Positions 23,040-34,984 of a DNA stretch of 64,000 bases are shown piece after piece. Under the pieces are notes generated by a model, which was given only the letters and a program-made list of their open reading frames with translations, was not told where the DNA came from and ran no database searches. This DNA is from Annona cherimola (taxonomy: Eukaryota; Streptophyta; Magnoliopsida; Magnoliales; Annonaceae): NCBI GenBank assembly GCA_030490835.1, contig CM059972.1:19817764-19881763 (forward strand), written 5' to 3'. Within the stretch, counting starts at the first letter, position 1. Each line of letters begins with the position of its first letter. The position numbers and the translations under genes are program-made.

Positions 23040-23400
23040 TGTTCCGGTGCAGCATCACTACACTGGAACACTGCACTGGAACAGCTGTGCAGTTGCCCAA
23101 AAATTGGGCCTCACGTATATTAAAATGCAATGAAATTTTATACAATCATTTATCCATATATAAATCATACTTTAAATGGTTTAGATGTTGAAAAAATTAA
23201 TTTAAAGTTGTTATTTACATCAAACTATTTTATTACGTTGACTTTGTACTATTTTCAAATGGGGTCCATACACACATCCGATTGGGATGAAAATTGATAT
23301 AGTAATAGAATATATTATATCTAAATACAATGGGTGGAGTCGATTATAATTTGATCATCATGTGGGGCCCATTTCAGCGCCACTATACCATAACTAGTGG
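23040..23400 (-). repeat. family D MITE-like repeat, inverted copy
   Basis: This is the inverse of the repeat at 1905-2250: it contains ACAATGGGTGGAGTCGATTA and GGGATGAAAATTG, and ends in GGGGCCCATTTCAG. The left end has a small duplication, CACTGGAACA, repeated twice. Confidence 0.75.
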
Positions 23401-23616
23401 CGTTGCATTTCTCTATATATATACACACACACCCCTCCCACTCTGTCCCCTTCATAAAAGATTGCTAATGCCATGAAAAATACAGGACACTCAAACCAGA
23501 AAAGGACCTACAATACACCCCTTGCCCCATGAAAAATATTGGAAACAAAATTAGGAAAATAACATTAATTACCAGAAATTAAGATACACGATACACCCCT
23601 ACCCCTACCCCATGTT

Positions 23617-23975
23617 AAGGTGGATGAGTGGTAAAATAAGAAGAGATAAAATAGGAATGAAATAATTTGAGAAAACTTAAAAGTGAGACCAATTTGTGAT
23701 AAAATGAGAGAAAATAAATTAAGATGGTTTGGTCATTTTAAAAGGAGACCTGAAGTAGCACCTGCTAGGAGAACAAAGTCTATCTAAGTAGAAAGTGGTA
23801 GAAGAATAATAGGAAGACCCAAAAAAACATAGACGGAAGCAATTAAACAAGATTTTAAAATATCGCAAATTATAGAAAATTTAGTCTTAAATCGCCAAGA
23901 ATGGCGCAACGGAATCTATACAACCGACCCCACTTAAGTGGAAAATGGCTTATGATGATGATGACGACTACTCAA
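23617..23975 (+). mobile_element. 5'-truncated RTE LINE, 3' end only
   Basis: It corresponds to the last ~360 bp of the full-length RTE LINE at 52250-55434 (TTAAGGTGGATGAGTG through GGAAAATGGCTTATGATGAT), at roughly nine bases in ten. Translated fragments read RWFGHFKRRPEVAPARRT and KWLMMMMT. The tail is a short (ATG)n, as in RTE elements. It represents abortive reverse transcription. Confidence 0.9.
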
Positions 23976-24109
23976 AATCTAGCCAAAAATGTTTGGGACT
24001 ATCTAGTTCACTAGTTACAAAATACGAAAGGATGGAACACGTATAAGAGAAAAGAAAAGTACAAATAAATACAGCTAAATGAATTGTCCCTTTCTTTTAT
24101 GGTTGCCCG

Positions 24110-24360
24110 TAAATCCCAACCGGAAAATATATTTATTATTTTTATATTTTTTATAGATGTATGAGATTCACTTAAATCTTTCACCAAGTAAAATTTGACA
24201 CTTTTTTATTTGGAATTTTTAATCTTTGAGAATAAGCAAAATTAGCATCAATGCACGTGCATTTTGTTAATTTTAAAAATTAAAAATACAAAATAAATTC
24301 AAAAATTTATCAAATTTCATATGGTGGAAGATTTAGATAGGGCTTGCTTGATTGTCATAT
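24110..24360. repeat. degenerate foldback repeat
   Basis: TTAAATCTTTCACCAAGTAA faces ATGGTGGAAGATTTAG, with a CAATGCACGTGCATTTTG palindrome at the centre (24260-24278). It resembles the inner palindrome at 17171-17970. The ends are not resolved. Confidence 0.5.
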
Positions 24361-24462
24361 CGAACACCATCCTCCTTATGCGCCTGGACTGCCTGTGTAC
24401 GTGAAATGAAAACTCTATTGCAGTTGTTACAAACGATTCAAGATTTTTTTTTTTTTTTTTTT

Positions 24463-25086
24463 ATCACAAACGATTCGAGATTCTTAAATGAAATTATGTC
24501 TCCATTCACAGTATAGCATTTTCAATTTCGAAGATACCTTTTCTTTCGATACGATGTTTTACCTTTCTTATACAACTTTTTAAATTCGCAAATATATATA
24601 TATATATATAGGAAAATGATCTCGTGCATGCAACTATACCATGCAGTCCATATACCGTAGACTCCATTTGATCATGAATAAAAAATCTACTACATTCATT
24701 GTATTTAGAATTATTCTTAAATGAAATTTACTACATTCATTGTATTTAGAATTATTCTTAAATCGTTTTTTTTTATCACAAACGATTCCAGATTCTTAAA
24801 TGAAATTATGTCTCCATTCACAGTATAGCGTTTTCAATTTCAAAGATACCTTTTCTTTCGATACGATGTTTTACCTTTCTTATACAACTTTTTAAATTCG
24901 CAAATATATATATATAGGAAAATGATCTCGTGCATGCAACTATACCATGCAGTCCATATACCATAGGCTCCATTTGATCATGAATAAAAAATCTACTACA
25001 TTCATTGTATTTAGAATTATTCACTTTATTGACATACCAATTTTCATCTAAATCTAACATGTGTATGGTTCTCATCTTAAAATTGT
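24463..25086 (+). repeat. 312-bp direct tandem duplication
   Basis: The ATCACAAACGATTC start (24463) recurs at 24775. The shared content includes AGTATAGC, the CTTTCGATACGATG block, a TA microsatellite and the CGTGCATGCAACTATACC block. The copies differ by a few substitutions and the length of the TA tract. The second copy runs on into a family D repeat (to about 25290). No gene is present. Confidence 0.85.
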
Positions 25087-25841
25087 GCAAAATCAACGTA
25101 ATAAAATAATTTAACATAAACATGAAATTTAAACTTTAAAGTAGTATTTTCAACATCTAAATCATCTAAAGTATAATGTTTATATGGATATATGATTGTA
25201 TAAAGTTTCATTGCATTCTAATATGTGTAAGTCCATTTTACAGTGAACTGCACCGTAATTACATTGCAGTACTTCTATACATGAATGGTTCTCATATATA
25301 TAAGGCTAAATTCTTCTTATAATCACGAGATTTGCACTTAATTTCTTTCATACTCATAACATTTCAATAATTTTTCCATATACACTGTATTTCACCCCTA
25401 ATTCTTTGTATGCCGGTACCGTCAAGCACTGTCAGTTATAATTTACAGACACGAAAAATGCGGGTGTTAATTTTTTATAATGGCAAAATTGCTCATGCGA
25501 GCTACAGTACTCTCCCAATCCTGATACTATTTGTGCCCCAATTCATCAGCAGACACCGGAGACGGAAGACGACTGGTCCTCTTTTTTTCTTCCTTTTCGT
25601 CATGCCCTCCCAAATCGAAATGGGCATGCCACTAAATCGGCAATTCCTTTTTCCTTCAGTAGCGGATGGATTCTATAAAAGATGCATCTGACAAGGGTCC
25701 GCCTATTATTACTCCCTGCATTAATTAAGTTTAGTCAACTGCGATTTTAACAGCTTCATCCAACGACCCCTTTTTAACCTGCCGCAAGCGTACGAATCCA
25801 ACGGCTTGCAAGGCTGATCAAAAACCCACTTCATTTCCAAC

Positions 25842-26598
25842 TGGGGGTGAGAATTGGAGCGGGTCTAACCGTGACTCGTTTTGACCTAACTCGTTTTTGG
25901 TTAGGTAAAACCAATATATTTTTGACCTGGTATAGGGATGAGTTAGAAATTTTGACCCGAATTCAAAAATAGGATCGATGTGGGTCAACCATGTCCTGAC
26001 TCAAAGAGTCTGACCCGCCCTGCATATACTAATTTATTAAAAATTATAAGCCTATGTTTAAATATTATTATTATTTTCTTTCAAAATTCTTACTTTTTTA
26101 TATTCAACTATATCAACAATAGAAGAATCAATTTATTCAAAAAGTAATAAAGAATCAATAAAAAGAATTTGTACACAAATAACTCTTATATGTAATTGTA
26201 TATTAACCTATTTTAATAAACTTACACAAATAACTCTTATATGTAATTGTATATTAACCTATTTTAATAAACTTATACTATATTTTCAAATGTTTTATTT
26301 TCTTAATTATGTGTTTTTTAATAATTAGTGAAATATTGAAGCATATAATATTTAAATTTAGTATAGATGTATACTTATGTTTGATAGATATATAAATTCT
26401 TAAAATTATCTTATTTGACCCGTATTTTTGACCCAACTCGCTATCCCGAAACCAGTCTAATACCAACCTGAAATTTGAGGGTCAAACCGACCTTGTCCCG
26501 ATCCGGTATAAAAAGATGGTCAAACTCAATTTTTAAAATGTATGGTCAGGATTGGGCAAACCTTGACCCGGTATGGCCTGTCCCGATTCCCACCCCTA
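25842..26598. mobile_element. non-autonomous hAT element (757 bp)
   Basis: The ends TGGGGGTGAGAATTGGAGCG and TAGGGGTGGGAATCGGGACA (minus strand) are imperfect inverted repeats, flanked by a perfect 8-bp target duplication TTTCCAAC (25834-25841 and 26599-26606). Both subterminal regions carry repeated GACCCG/CGGGTC runs around an AT-rich middle that contains a 55-bp direct repeat (ACACAAATAACTCTTATATG at 26175 and 26225). There is no transposase frame. Confidence 0.9.
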
Positions 26599-26621
26599 TT
26601 TCCAACTAACCTGAAAAGATA

Positions 26622-28255
26622 AAGTTGGCTGCATGGATTCTATTGTGTTGTCTTGTCAATTTGAGACTAAATTTTCAAGAACTTTTTTATATTTTCATAT
26701 CTTATTTAATTATTTTCATTCTTGTTTTTCTAGGTTTTTCTCTCGTTCTTCTATCGCCTTCTACTTGAATAGACTCTAACCTCCTAACTGATATCATTTT
26801 AGTCCTTCATATATTATGATCAAATCATTTTAATCTATTTTCTTTCATTTTAACATCTGTTAACTTCACTTTGAGATTTTCTTGGACTACTTCATTTCTA
26901 ATTTTATCTTTCCTTATTTTACTGGTATTTTATCTTAACGTTCTCATTTTTACTACGTTCATTTTATATGTACATTACTCTTTAAATACCCAACATTCTG
27001 CCTCATAAAGCACAACTAGTCTAATTGCAGTCTTATAGAATTTTTTAATTTAATTGGGACTCGACAATAACATAAAATTCCTGATGCATTTCATCATTTC
27101 TTCCATTCTACTTAAATTTTACATAGTATATCTTTCTCAATTACCTGTTCTCTTAAACTATTGATCCTAAATATTGAAAGTGACTTTTTTTGCTACTTGA
27201 TCTGAGATCTTAATTGGTTCCTCATCTAGGTTCTCACTATTATTAAATTGCATTTTAAATATTCTATTTTTGTGCAAATAATTCAAAAACCATTAGATTC
27301 TAAAGCATTTATTCACTTATTTGATTTGAGATTTATTTTTTTTTTTAGTTTCATCTATTAGAACAATGTCATCTGTAGGTAACATGCACCAAGGTACTTC
27401 TTCTTATAGATTTTTAGTAATTTCATCAATCACTAAAGTGCAAAGATAATTACTCAAGGCTAAACCTTGATGTAAACTTATTTTAACTAGAAAAATATTA
27501 GTATCTTCACTCATGATTCTCACATTTGTTACAACCCCACCATAAATATTTTTAATAACATTAGTATATCTGTTTATTAATTCTTTTTTCATCATTTGTC
27601 ATATTAACTTTCTTAGAACTCAATCATATACTTTTTCTAATCAATAAAAATCATATATAAGTTATTTTTCTTCTCCCTGTATTTCTTAAATAGTTATCTA
27701 AGCAAGAAAATGACTTCAATGGTTGATCTTTTTGGCATAAAACCAAACTGATTTTCAGAGACATTAGTTTATCATCTTAGTCTTTGTTCAATTGCTCTTT
27801 TCCATTCATAGCATGATTCATTAGTTTTATTCTGTAATAATTTACGCAATTTTGAATATCTCCTTTATTTTTATAAATTGGAACTATGGTGTTTTTTCTT
27901 CATTCACTTGACATTAACTTTATTTTTATAATCTTATTAAATAAATTTGTTAACCATGTTATACTTACATCTCTCATACACGTCCATGTCTCAATAGATA
28001 TATTATCTGAGTCTAAAATTTTTTCTTTTTTCATTTTTTAAAAGCTTCCTTTACTTTAGATGTTCAATTTTTGAGAAAATAATTGATATTCTTATCTTCT
28101 TCTATATTTAATCTAGCATCTAATATTAAATGTTTTAATGGAGTATCATTCAATAGACTATATAAATAAGTTTTCATCTTTCTTTAAGTCCATTATCTTT
28201 AACTAAAACTTTTTAGTCCTTGTTTCTAATGCATCTAACACGCGCTAAATCTTTG
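26622..28255 (-). pseudogene. degenerate RTE LINE fragment (reverse transcriptase to 3' end)
   Basis: On the minus strand this follows the full-length RTE LINE at 52250-55434 from its pre-RT region (CACGCGTTAGATGCATTAG-like) to near its 3' end (AGAATCCATGCAGCC). One open stretch, 27595-27404, reads INRYTNVIKNIYGGVVTNVR and HQGLALSNYLCTLVIDEI, an RT segment (the usual form is HQGSALSPYLFTLV). Stops and indels are frequent and the 3' tail is lost, so this is an old copy. Confidence 0.88.
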
Positions 28256-28369
28256 TCAAATAATTATGTATAAAAAATTTTGACTCCAAAAATCAAATTA
28301 TATAAGAGAGGCTTTTATTTGGCAACCAAAACCCTATCTAATTCCTCTAAATTTCTCAAGTCAGCAATG

Positions 28370-31300
28370 TTCATTAGCAATAAGATGGATGGAAGATTAG
28401 AGGAAGTTAAGGACAAGAAAAAACCTAAACTTTTTGAAGCAGCTTAAATCAATTTCAAAGCCAACTCAGTTCATATTACAAACAAGTACCTTCACTCTAC
28501 AAGTGAGCCTTGATTTCAAGAGAATCAAGATAGAATCAAGAGAAGAGGATTTCCTCTCTGAAGAGCTACAAACTCTTGCCCTACGCAAAAAATGCAACAA
28601 AGAAACTAGATTTGAAGGGTAAACTAACCATTTTATTTATAGCGCGGGGATCAAAAGGGTACAATAAAGAGCTTTTTAAAGCCATTTTAAAAAGAATTTG
28701 GAGGGTAGTAGGCAAAATGCAAATAGTGGAGGTCGAGGAGAATCTTTATATAGATGACTTGAGAAAGGTTCTAGAAGGAAGCTCATGGTTATATGACAGT
28801 ACTGTCGAGGCTAATAGAAAAGCTACACAAGCAAGTGAAGCCCGAGGAAGTGCAATTATGCGAGACCCCAATTTAGTTCTAGGTGATGGACATACCCTAT
28901 TTAATTAACAAAGAAGCTCTAGGGGTGTTAATAGGAAAATCATTTAAAAAATGCTTTGAGATTACAATTATTGGATAGAGTCTAAGGATTAAAGTGGAAA
29001 TTGATGTCGAAAAAATATTAAGAAGGGGTATATTCACACAATGAGAATTGAAGAAGAAGAGATGGAATGTATTCCAATATGAGAAGCTTTCCGCATTTTG
29101 CTACTCTTGTGGTCAAATTAGCCACATTTACAAAGAGTGCAGAGAACTTGGAAAGCAATTAGAAGGATTGGAAGAATCTGAACTACCATATAATAACCAA
29201 TTAAAAGGTTGGCACCACATTCAGGGGTGGGAAGAAGAGCAATTTAAAGGGTACTAGGGCGGAGCCAATCACATATTTAAAGGGATGTGGGGAATATTGG
29301 GAGAAAAAATACTTAAGAAGGGACCTTGTTCTTAAGGGTAGAGGGGGGAGTGTGGATGTTGAAGAGGGAAAGATAAAAGTAGTATTGGAGAAGGAAGGAG
29401 ATAGAAGAATGATGCTGGAGGATATTGGAAACAGACATATGCATAATAAGAACTTATCAAGAAGTAAATTGTGTGTCTGAAAATAGCAAGTTGTCTATGA
29501 CAAATGAAGCAGAGAAGAGTAACTTGTCCAAATGACAGGAAGGAAAGGAAAACCGAATAGCTATAAATGAGCAAGATAGACCAGAAAAGTGGTAAAGAGG
29601 ATAGGGTAGGCCAGAACAAGTATTGTATGAAAGAAAGAGTGAAAGAGTTAGTAAATTCGAACTACAATGGGGGACAACTTTGTTCTAACAAGGATGTGGA
29701 GGCAGATAATCAAGAGATAAGGGATTGATCTTAGGTCATCCTTAATAGATGGCTTCACAAGGCATAAGGCGTCAACATAGTAAATGAATACAAGGAACAA
29801 ATCAAGATTAGGACTACTATCAACAAGGAAGAACAAGTTGAGGAGGGGCAACCAATTAAATGGTAAATGATGAGGGAATGCTATATTTTAATGAAGCAGA
29901 AGCACCAAATACCCAAAATTAGAAGGGAGGAAGAAGAAGAATAGTCAACTGAAAATATTTGTGGGCAGGGGCACTTGATCATTGAAATCAACGGAGGGAG
30001 AGGAGTTACAAAACAAAGGATATAATTACAAAATTCACCTGCGAGGAGGGGGATCAAACTCAACAAATGAGAGGCTAAAGAAGACATAACCAAGATACTA
30101 TGGAGGAGCAGTTGAGAGAAGATAAAAGAAGAAAGAGCCTCAACATTAGTAAGGATAAATGGCTTTATTGGCATGAAATTGACATAGTCTTGAAAACCCG
30201 CGAACAATTCATAATATTCTTGATCTAATCAAGAAAAATTCCAAATTAGTCTTCCTCTCGGAAACTTAAAAAAGGGAGAATGAAATGGGGTGGATCAAGA
30301 GGAAATTAAGAATAGAAAATTATTTTGTAGTGGACAGTGAAAACTGAAGAGGGGAATTAGCTCTCTTGTGGACAAAGGATACTTTGATAGATGTTAAATC
30401 TTACTTCCCAAATCACATTGATGCCTAGGTCACAAAAAACAATTCTAAAATATGGAGGCTAACTAGATTATATAGCCATCTAGAAGTTCATTAAAGGGGA
30501 GCATCATAGAATCATTTAAAACTTCTTAGCACTCAGTTAAAACTACCTTAGGCTGCAATTAGAAATTTTAATGAAGCAATGGGAATCTCAGAGGTTATTA
30601 GTAGAAATAGGATAGCGAAGTCACAAATGGAAAATTTTGGAGAAGTTATTGATTACTGTGAACTTTAGGATATGGGGTTTGTTGGTCCTACTATGACATA
30701 GAGGAACAACAGGATATGCAAAAATAGAGTTGAGGATAGATGCTCGACTAAAACTGAATGGTTATCTTTGTTCCCTTTTGCTCAACGGAACTATTGTTTT
30801 GCTACAATCTTAAACAACAACCCTTAGCTATCTAAATTAGATACGAGATCAACAAAAAGGAAGCAATGCGGTCCCTTTCGGGAGTCCAACGAAAGAAAGG
30901 TCAATTTCGGGCCAATCATGAGAAAACTTTGCAAATGTGGCATGGAATTGACTAATTGAAATAATAGATGCATAGATAATATATCTAAAAAATCCAGCAA
31001 CATCAAGATAAGCTCTAGAAGTTAAAGGAGGAAATTGCATCTAATGAAAGGGATCAAAATATCAGAGAATAAGAAGTTTTTATCAATTCCTTGGTGGAAG
31101 ATGAGAAAATATTATGGAAACAGCGTGTTAAGGTAATTTAGCTCCAAAGTGGGGATAGAAACACTAGTTTTTTTTTTCACAAAGCGGCATTTGATAGGAG
31201 ATGCAAGGACTACATCAGCGTTTTGGAAGATGAGCTAGGTATGAAAGCGTAGTCATAAATGGACAAAGAAATTATGGTAAGAAAATACTACCGCATATAT

Positions 31301-32190
31301 ACATCAGATGGTTCCAATGCTACACAAGAGGTGGTAAATAAAATTATAGGCAATGTATCATAAGGGGACAATCAATTTCTAACTCAATAGATTACAAGAG
31401 AAGTTCGAAAGGCCCTTAAGGAGATGAGTCTAGCAGGGATTAGATAGAATATCTGCAAAATGTTTTCAAAAAAATTGGAGGTATGTGGAAGAGGGATATA
31501 TTTCTTACTTGTTAAGATGTATTGGAGTCTGATTCCGTCGAGGAGCAAATTAGCAAAATTAATTTGATCAACCAAAACACTATTGTCCTACTCCCTAAAC
31601 AGAATTTTGTGATAAAGATCACTAAATTCAGGTCAATTAGTCTATACAACGTTCTCTATAAAATCGTTGCAAAAGTCCTCGCAAACCAATTGAAACATTT
31701 CTTGCAGAGGATTATTTCAAAAGAGAGAAGTGCCTTTATACCAAGAAGAATAAATAATATGATGATTGCATTTGAAGTTATTCACTTGTTAAAGAACAAG
31801 AAGAATTAGAAAGCCTAGTGCTCATCAGTGAAGCTTGATATGACAAAAGCATACAATAGGGTGGAATGGCAATTCATCTTGAAAGTGATGGATAAGATGA
31901 GCTTCGATATCAAATGGAGGCAATGGATGAAGGGTTGTATGAAATTGATGATTTATAGGGTTGCGGTAAATGGATCTCTAAAGGATACCATCAAACCAAG
32001 TAGCGGACTTAGACAAGAAGACCCTTTATCTCCTCGTCTATTTTTATTTTGGACAGAGAGATTCTTTTCATTAATAAAGTTAGCTCAATATAAAGGAAGA
32101 CTGAAAGGTATCAAAATTTGCAAAAAAAGCCCCTATCTAACACCTTTGTTTATCATTGATGATGTCCTCTTATTTTTGAAGAGGGCTAAC
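28370..32190 (+). pseudogene. L1-type LINE, 5' part: ORF1, endonuclease, reverse transcriptase
   Basis: This decayed plant L1 element is read in plus-strand fragments. 28576-28750 resembles the DUF4283-type N-terminal domain of plant L1 ORF1 (KRIWRVVGKMQIVEVEENLY). 29048-29257 has a zinc knuckle, SAFCYSCGQISHIYKEC (CX2CX4HX4C). 30170-31050 has endonuclease-like fragments (SETKKREN, then a VGPTMT and NRICKNRVEDRC stretch). 31522-32190 is reverse transcriptase: FRSISLYNVLYKIVAKVLAN, VKLDMTKAYNRVEW, then GLRQEDPLSPRLFLFW and FIIDDVLLFLKRA. The usual FADD box reads FIIDD. Many stops are present. The RT is split at 32190 by a large insertion and resumes at 38127. Confidence 0.9.
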
Positions 32191-32606
32191 CCATGGGAAG
32201 CACTTCCCATGAGAAAAAAAAGGAAGCAGGGGCAATGTGGTAATTTTTCATCGTGAGTATGTTTGTTTAAAAACGTGAGTATGTTTGGTTTTTTGATAAA
32301 TTTTGTATTATATACATACAAAATCTCAATTTATTCCATTTATTTGATAGATCAATTAGTAAAACGTATGTAAACATAATTTTTCATTATTTGACAATTT
32401 TTAAAAATATTAGTGTACAAAAAATAATTTTTTAATAAGATTTCATTATAGTTGATAAAGTTGAAAAATATAATTTTTATTAGGAGTTATGTTATATTAT
32501 TTAAAGTTAATGTAATAAAGGTACTCTCAAGAATAACAATTTCTTATATTTTTCTTGATTTTTTGAAAATTTATTAATATTTTTTTATTTTCTGAATATA
32601 ATAGAA

Positions 32607-33738
32607 TCTAACCGTGTCTAACAGCGTCTAACCGTGTCTAACCGTGTCTAATTTTTTAAATTAATAATTTAATCTTAATTTAACACCTGTAATATGATCC
32701 TATGGCCCTTATAAGGTCATTTATATCTTAACAACCAAATTTGAAACCCAAATAATATGATTTAATTAATCACCATAATCTAACTGCGTCTAACCGTGTC
32801 AAACAGCGTATAACCGTGTCTAACCGAGTCTAACCGCGTCTAACCGTGTCTAACCGTGTCTAACCGAGTCTAACCGCGTCTAACCATGTCTAACCGTGTC
32901 TAATTTTTGAAATTAATAATTTAATCCTAATTTAACACTTGTAATATGATCCTAAGGCCCTTATAAGGTCATTTATATCTTAACAACCAAATTTGAAACT
33001 CAAATAATATGATTTAATAAAATCACAATAATCTAACTGTGTCTAACCGTGTCTAACAACGTCTAACCGTGTCTAACCAAGTCTAACCGCGTCTAACCGC
33101 GTCTAACCGTGTCTAATTTTTGAAATTAATAATTTAATCCTAATTTAACACCTGTAATATGATCCTAGGGCCCTATAAGGTTATTTATATCTTAACAACC
33201 AAATTTGAAACTCAAATAATATGATTTAATAAAATCACAATAATCTAACTGTGTCTAACCGTGTCTAACAGCGTCTAAACGTGTCTAACCACGTCTAACC
33301 ATGTCTAACCGTGTCTAATTTTTGAAATTAATAATTTAATCATAATTTAACACCTGTAATATGATCCTAGGGCCCTTATAAGGCTATGTATATCTTAACA
33401 ACCACATTTGAAACCCAAATAATATGATTTAATAAAATCACCATAATCTAACTGCGTCTAACCGTGTCTAACCGAGTCTAACCGTGTCTAACCGAGTCTA
33501 ACCGTGTCTAACCGAGTCTAACCGCGTCTAACCGTGTCTAACCGTGTCTAACCGTGTCTAAATTTTGAAATTAATAATCTAATCCTAATTTAACACCTGT
33601 AATATGATCCTAGGGCTCTTATAAGGTCATTTATATCTTAACAACCAAATTTGAAACCCAAATAATACAATTTAATGAAATTAAACTAACCTAACCGCGC
33701 TCGTCTAACCGTGTCTAACCGCGTCTAACAGCATCTAA
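32607..33738 (+). repeat. higher-order minisatellite of 10-bp CTAACCGNGT units
   Basis: There are six arrays of the 10-mer CTAACCGNGT (N is T, A or C), at about 32607-32653, 32779-32912, 33031-33118, 33242-33317, 33447-33560 and 33690-33738. They are separated by five copies of a ~130-bp spacer that contains AATTAATAATTTAATC, TAATATGATCCTA and CTTAACAACC. The compound unit is about 210-250 bp. Within arrays, register is kept at exactly 10 bp, with occasional GC or AAC variants. No coding potential is seen. Confidence 0.95.
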
Positions 33739-34349
33739 TTTTTCTATAATTTATGAATTTTTTACCTAATCTATGTATTTTGCAAAATATATATACTTAA
33801 ATATTTATTCGAGTTCTAAATAATTTTAGAACTAAATAAATATATAAAGTTATAATTAAAAATATTAACTCCACTTGATTAAATGAAATAGAAATTTACG
33901 TAAAGATATAAAACAGTAAAAAATATTATATATATGATGTTGTAGAATCAAAATTTTGATAAATTATACATACATATGTTGCTGCAGTAGAAAAGGTGTA
34001 CATGCATATATGAATATTCTAATAGCATGATTCTAAAACATTCTTATTCCTTGTGCATGATTCTAAAATATTTATAGATTATTTTAATACTTTTTATTTA
34101 AAAATTCAACTAATTATAAGTGTTTTGATTTTTAAAATATTTTGAGTGAATGTTTATCACATGTTAGTTGATTTGCAATTGAATCTAAATAAGTAATAAT
34201 ATTTATTATATATTTATTTAAGATTTGTAAAATCACGTATTGGAGAATGGCCACTTTTAATAATAGAACACCAATCAAACAACTACAGCAACAATAGAAG
34301 TTCATATACAGGCTGAAAAAAGGCACAGACATGGTATCGTGGCTACAAA

Positions 34350-34620
34350 TCTCATAAGGATAGAATGAAACTTCGTAAATTTTTTTTTATATAAAATTGT
34401 TAGTCTAATTGTATTTAATACATACACCAAAATTTACTAATTTGAAAATATGCATAGCTAAAATATATTATTTTTTAAAAAATTCCTAAAAATATACAAT
34501 TTCAAAAATGATTAAGCGTGATTTTTCAATTAAATATACCTAAATTAATAGTTTTATAAAAGAGTAAAAAAATAAAAATAAATTATTTTGCTCTAGGCAA
34601 ACAAGATCATGCCTTATATT
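34350..34620. repeat. foldback arm pair, degenerate
   Basis: TATATAAAATTGTTAGTCTA faces TTAATAGTTTTATAAAA, and ATTTACTAATTTG faces a CAATTTCAAAAATG block. These are the inner arms typical of families A and B. The tips have decayed and no target duplication was found. Confidence 0.5.
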
Positions 34621-34633
34621 TAAGAGGGCTGAT

Positions 34634-34970
34634 TTTACACAATTAATCATGCGCAACTTTGCATATAGTATTTATTTTTCTCCACAAATATGTTTTCCTA
34701 AGTGTATTTAAGTTTTACCTCATGTACAAAGGTTACCATTTTACAATATTTTTACATATTTTTTTTATTTTAAAAATCATCAATTTGGGTATTTTAGTCA
34801 ATTTTACCCCTTAAAAACTTATTCTAGAAAAATAAAAAATAAATATATAAAAATACTGTAAAATGATAAACTCCATGTAAGAGTTAATACGCTTAGGAAA
34901 ATATATTTATGAAGAAAAAATAAAAAATAAATGTTGTATGGAGGGTTGACATGCGACTAATTACACGCAA
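34634..34970. repeat. foldback MITE, degenerate
   Basis: The arms ACACAATTAATCATGCGCAA and GTTGACATGCGACTAATTAC are imperfect inverses. The inner arms CCACAAATATGTTTTCCTAA and TTAGGAAAATATATTTATG also pair around a centre near 34800. There is no coding content. Confidence 0.65.
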
Positions 34971-34984
34971 ATAACATTGCATAT

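Noticed and set aside
32607..33738. CRISPR array or interstitial telomere
   Set aside because: The repeats are 10-bp head-to-tail units without unique spacers, and the larger unit is a repeated spacer. The unit CTAACCGNGT is not the plant telomere repeat (TTTAGGG).
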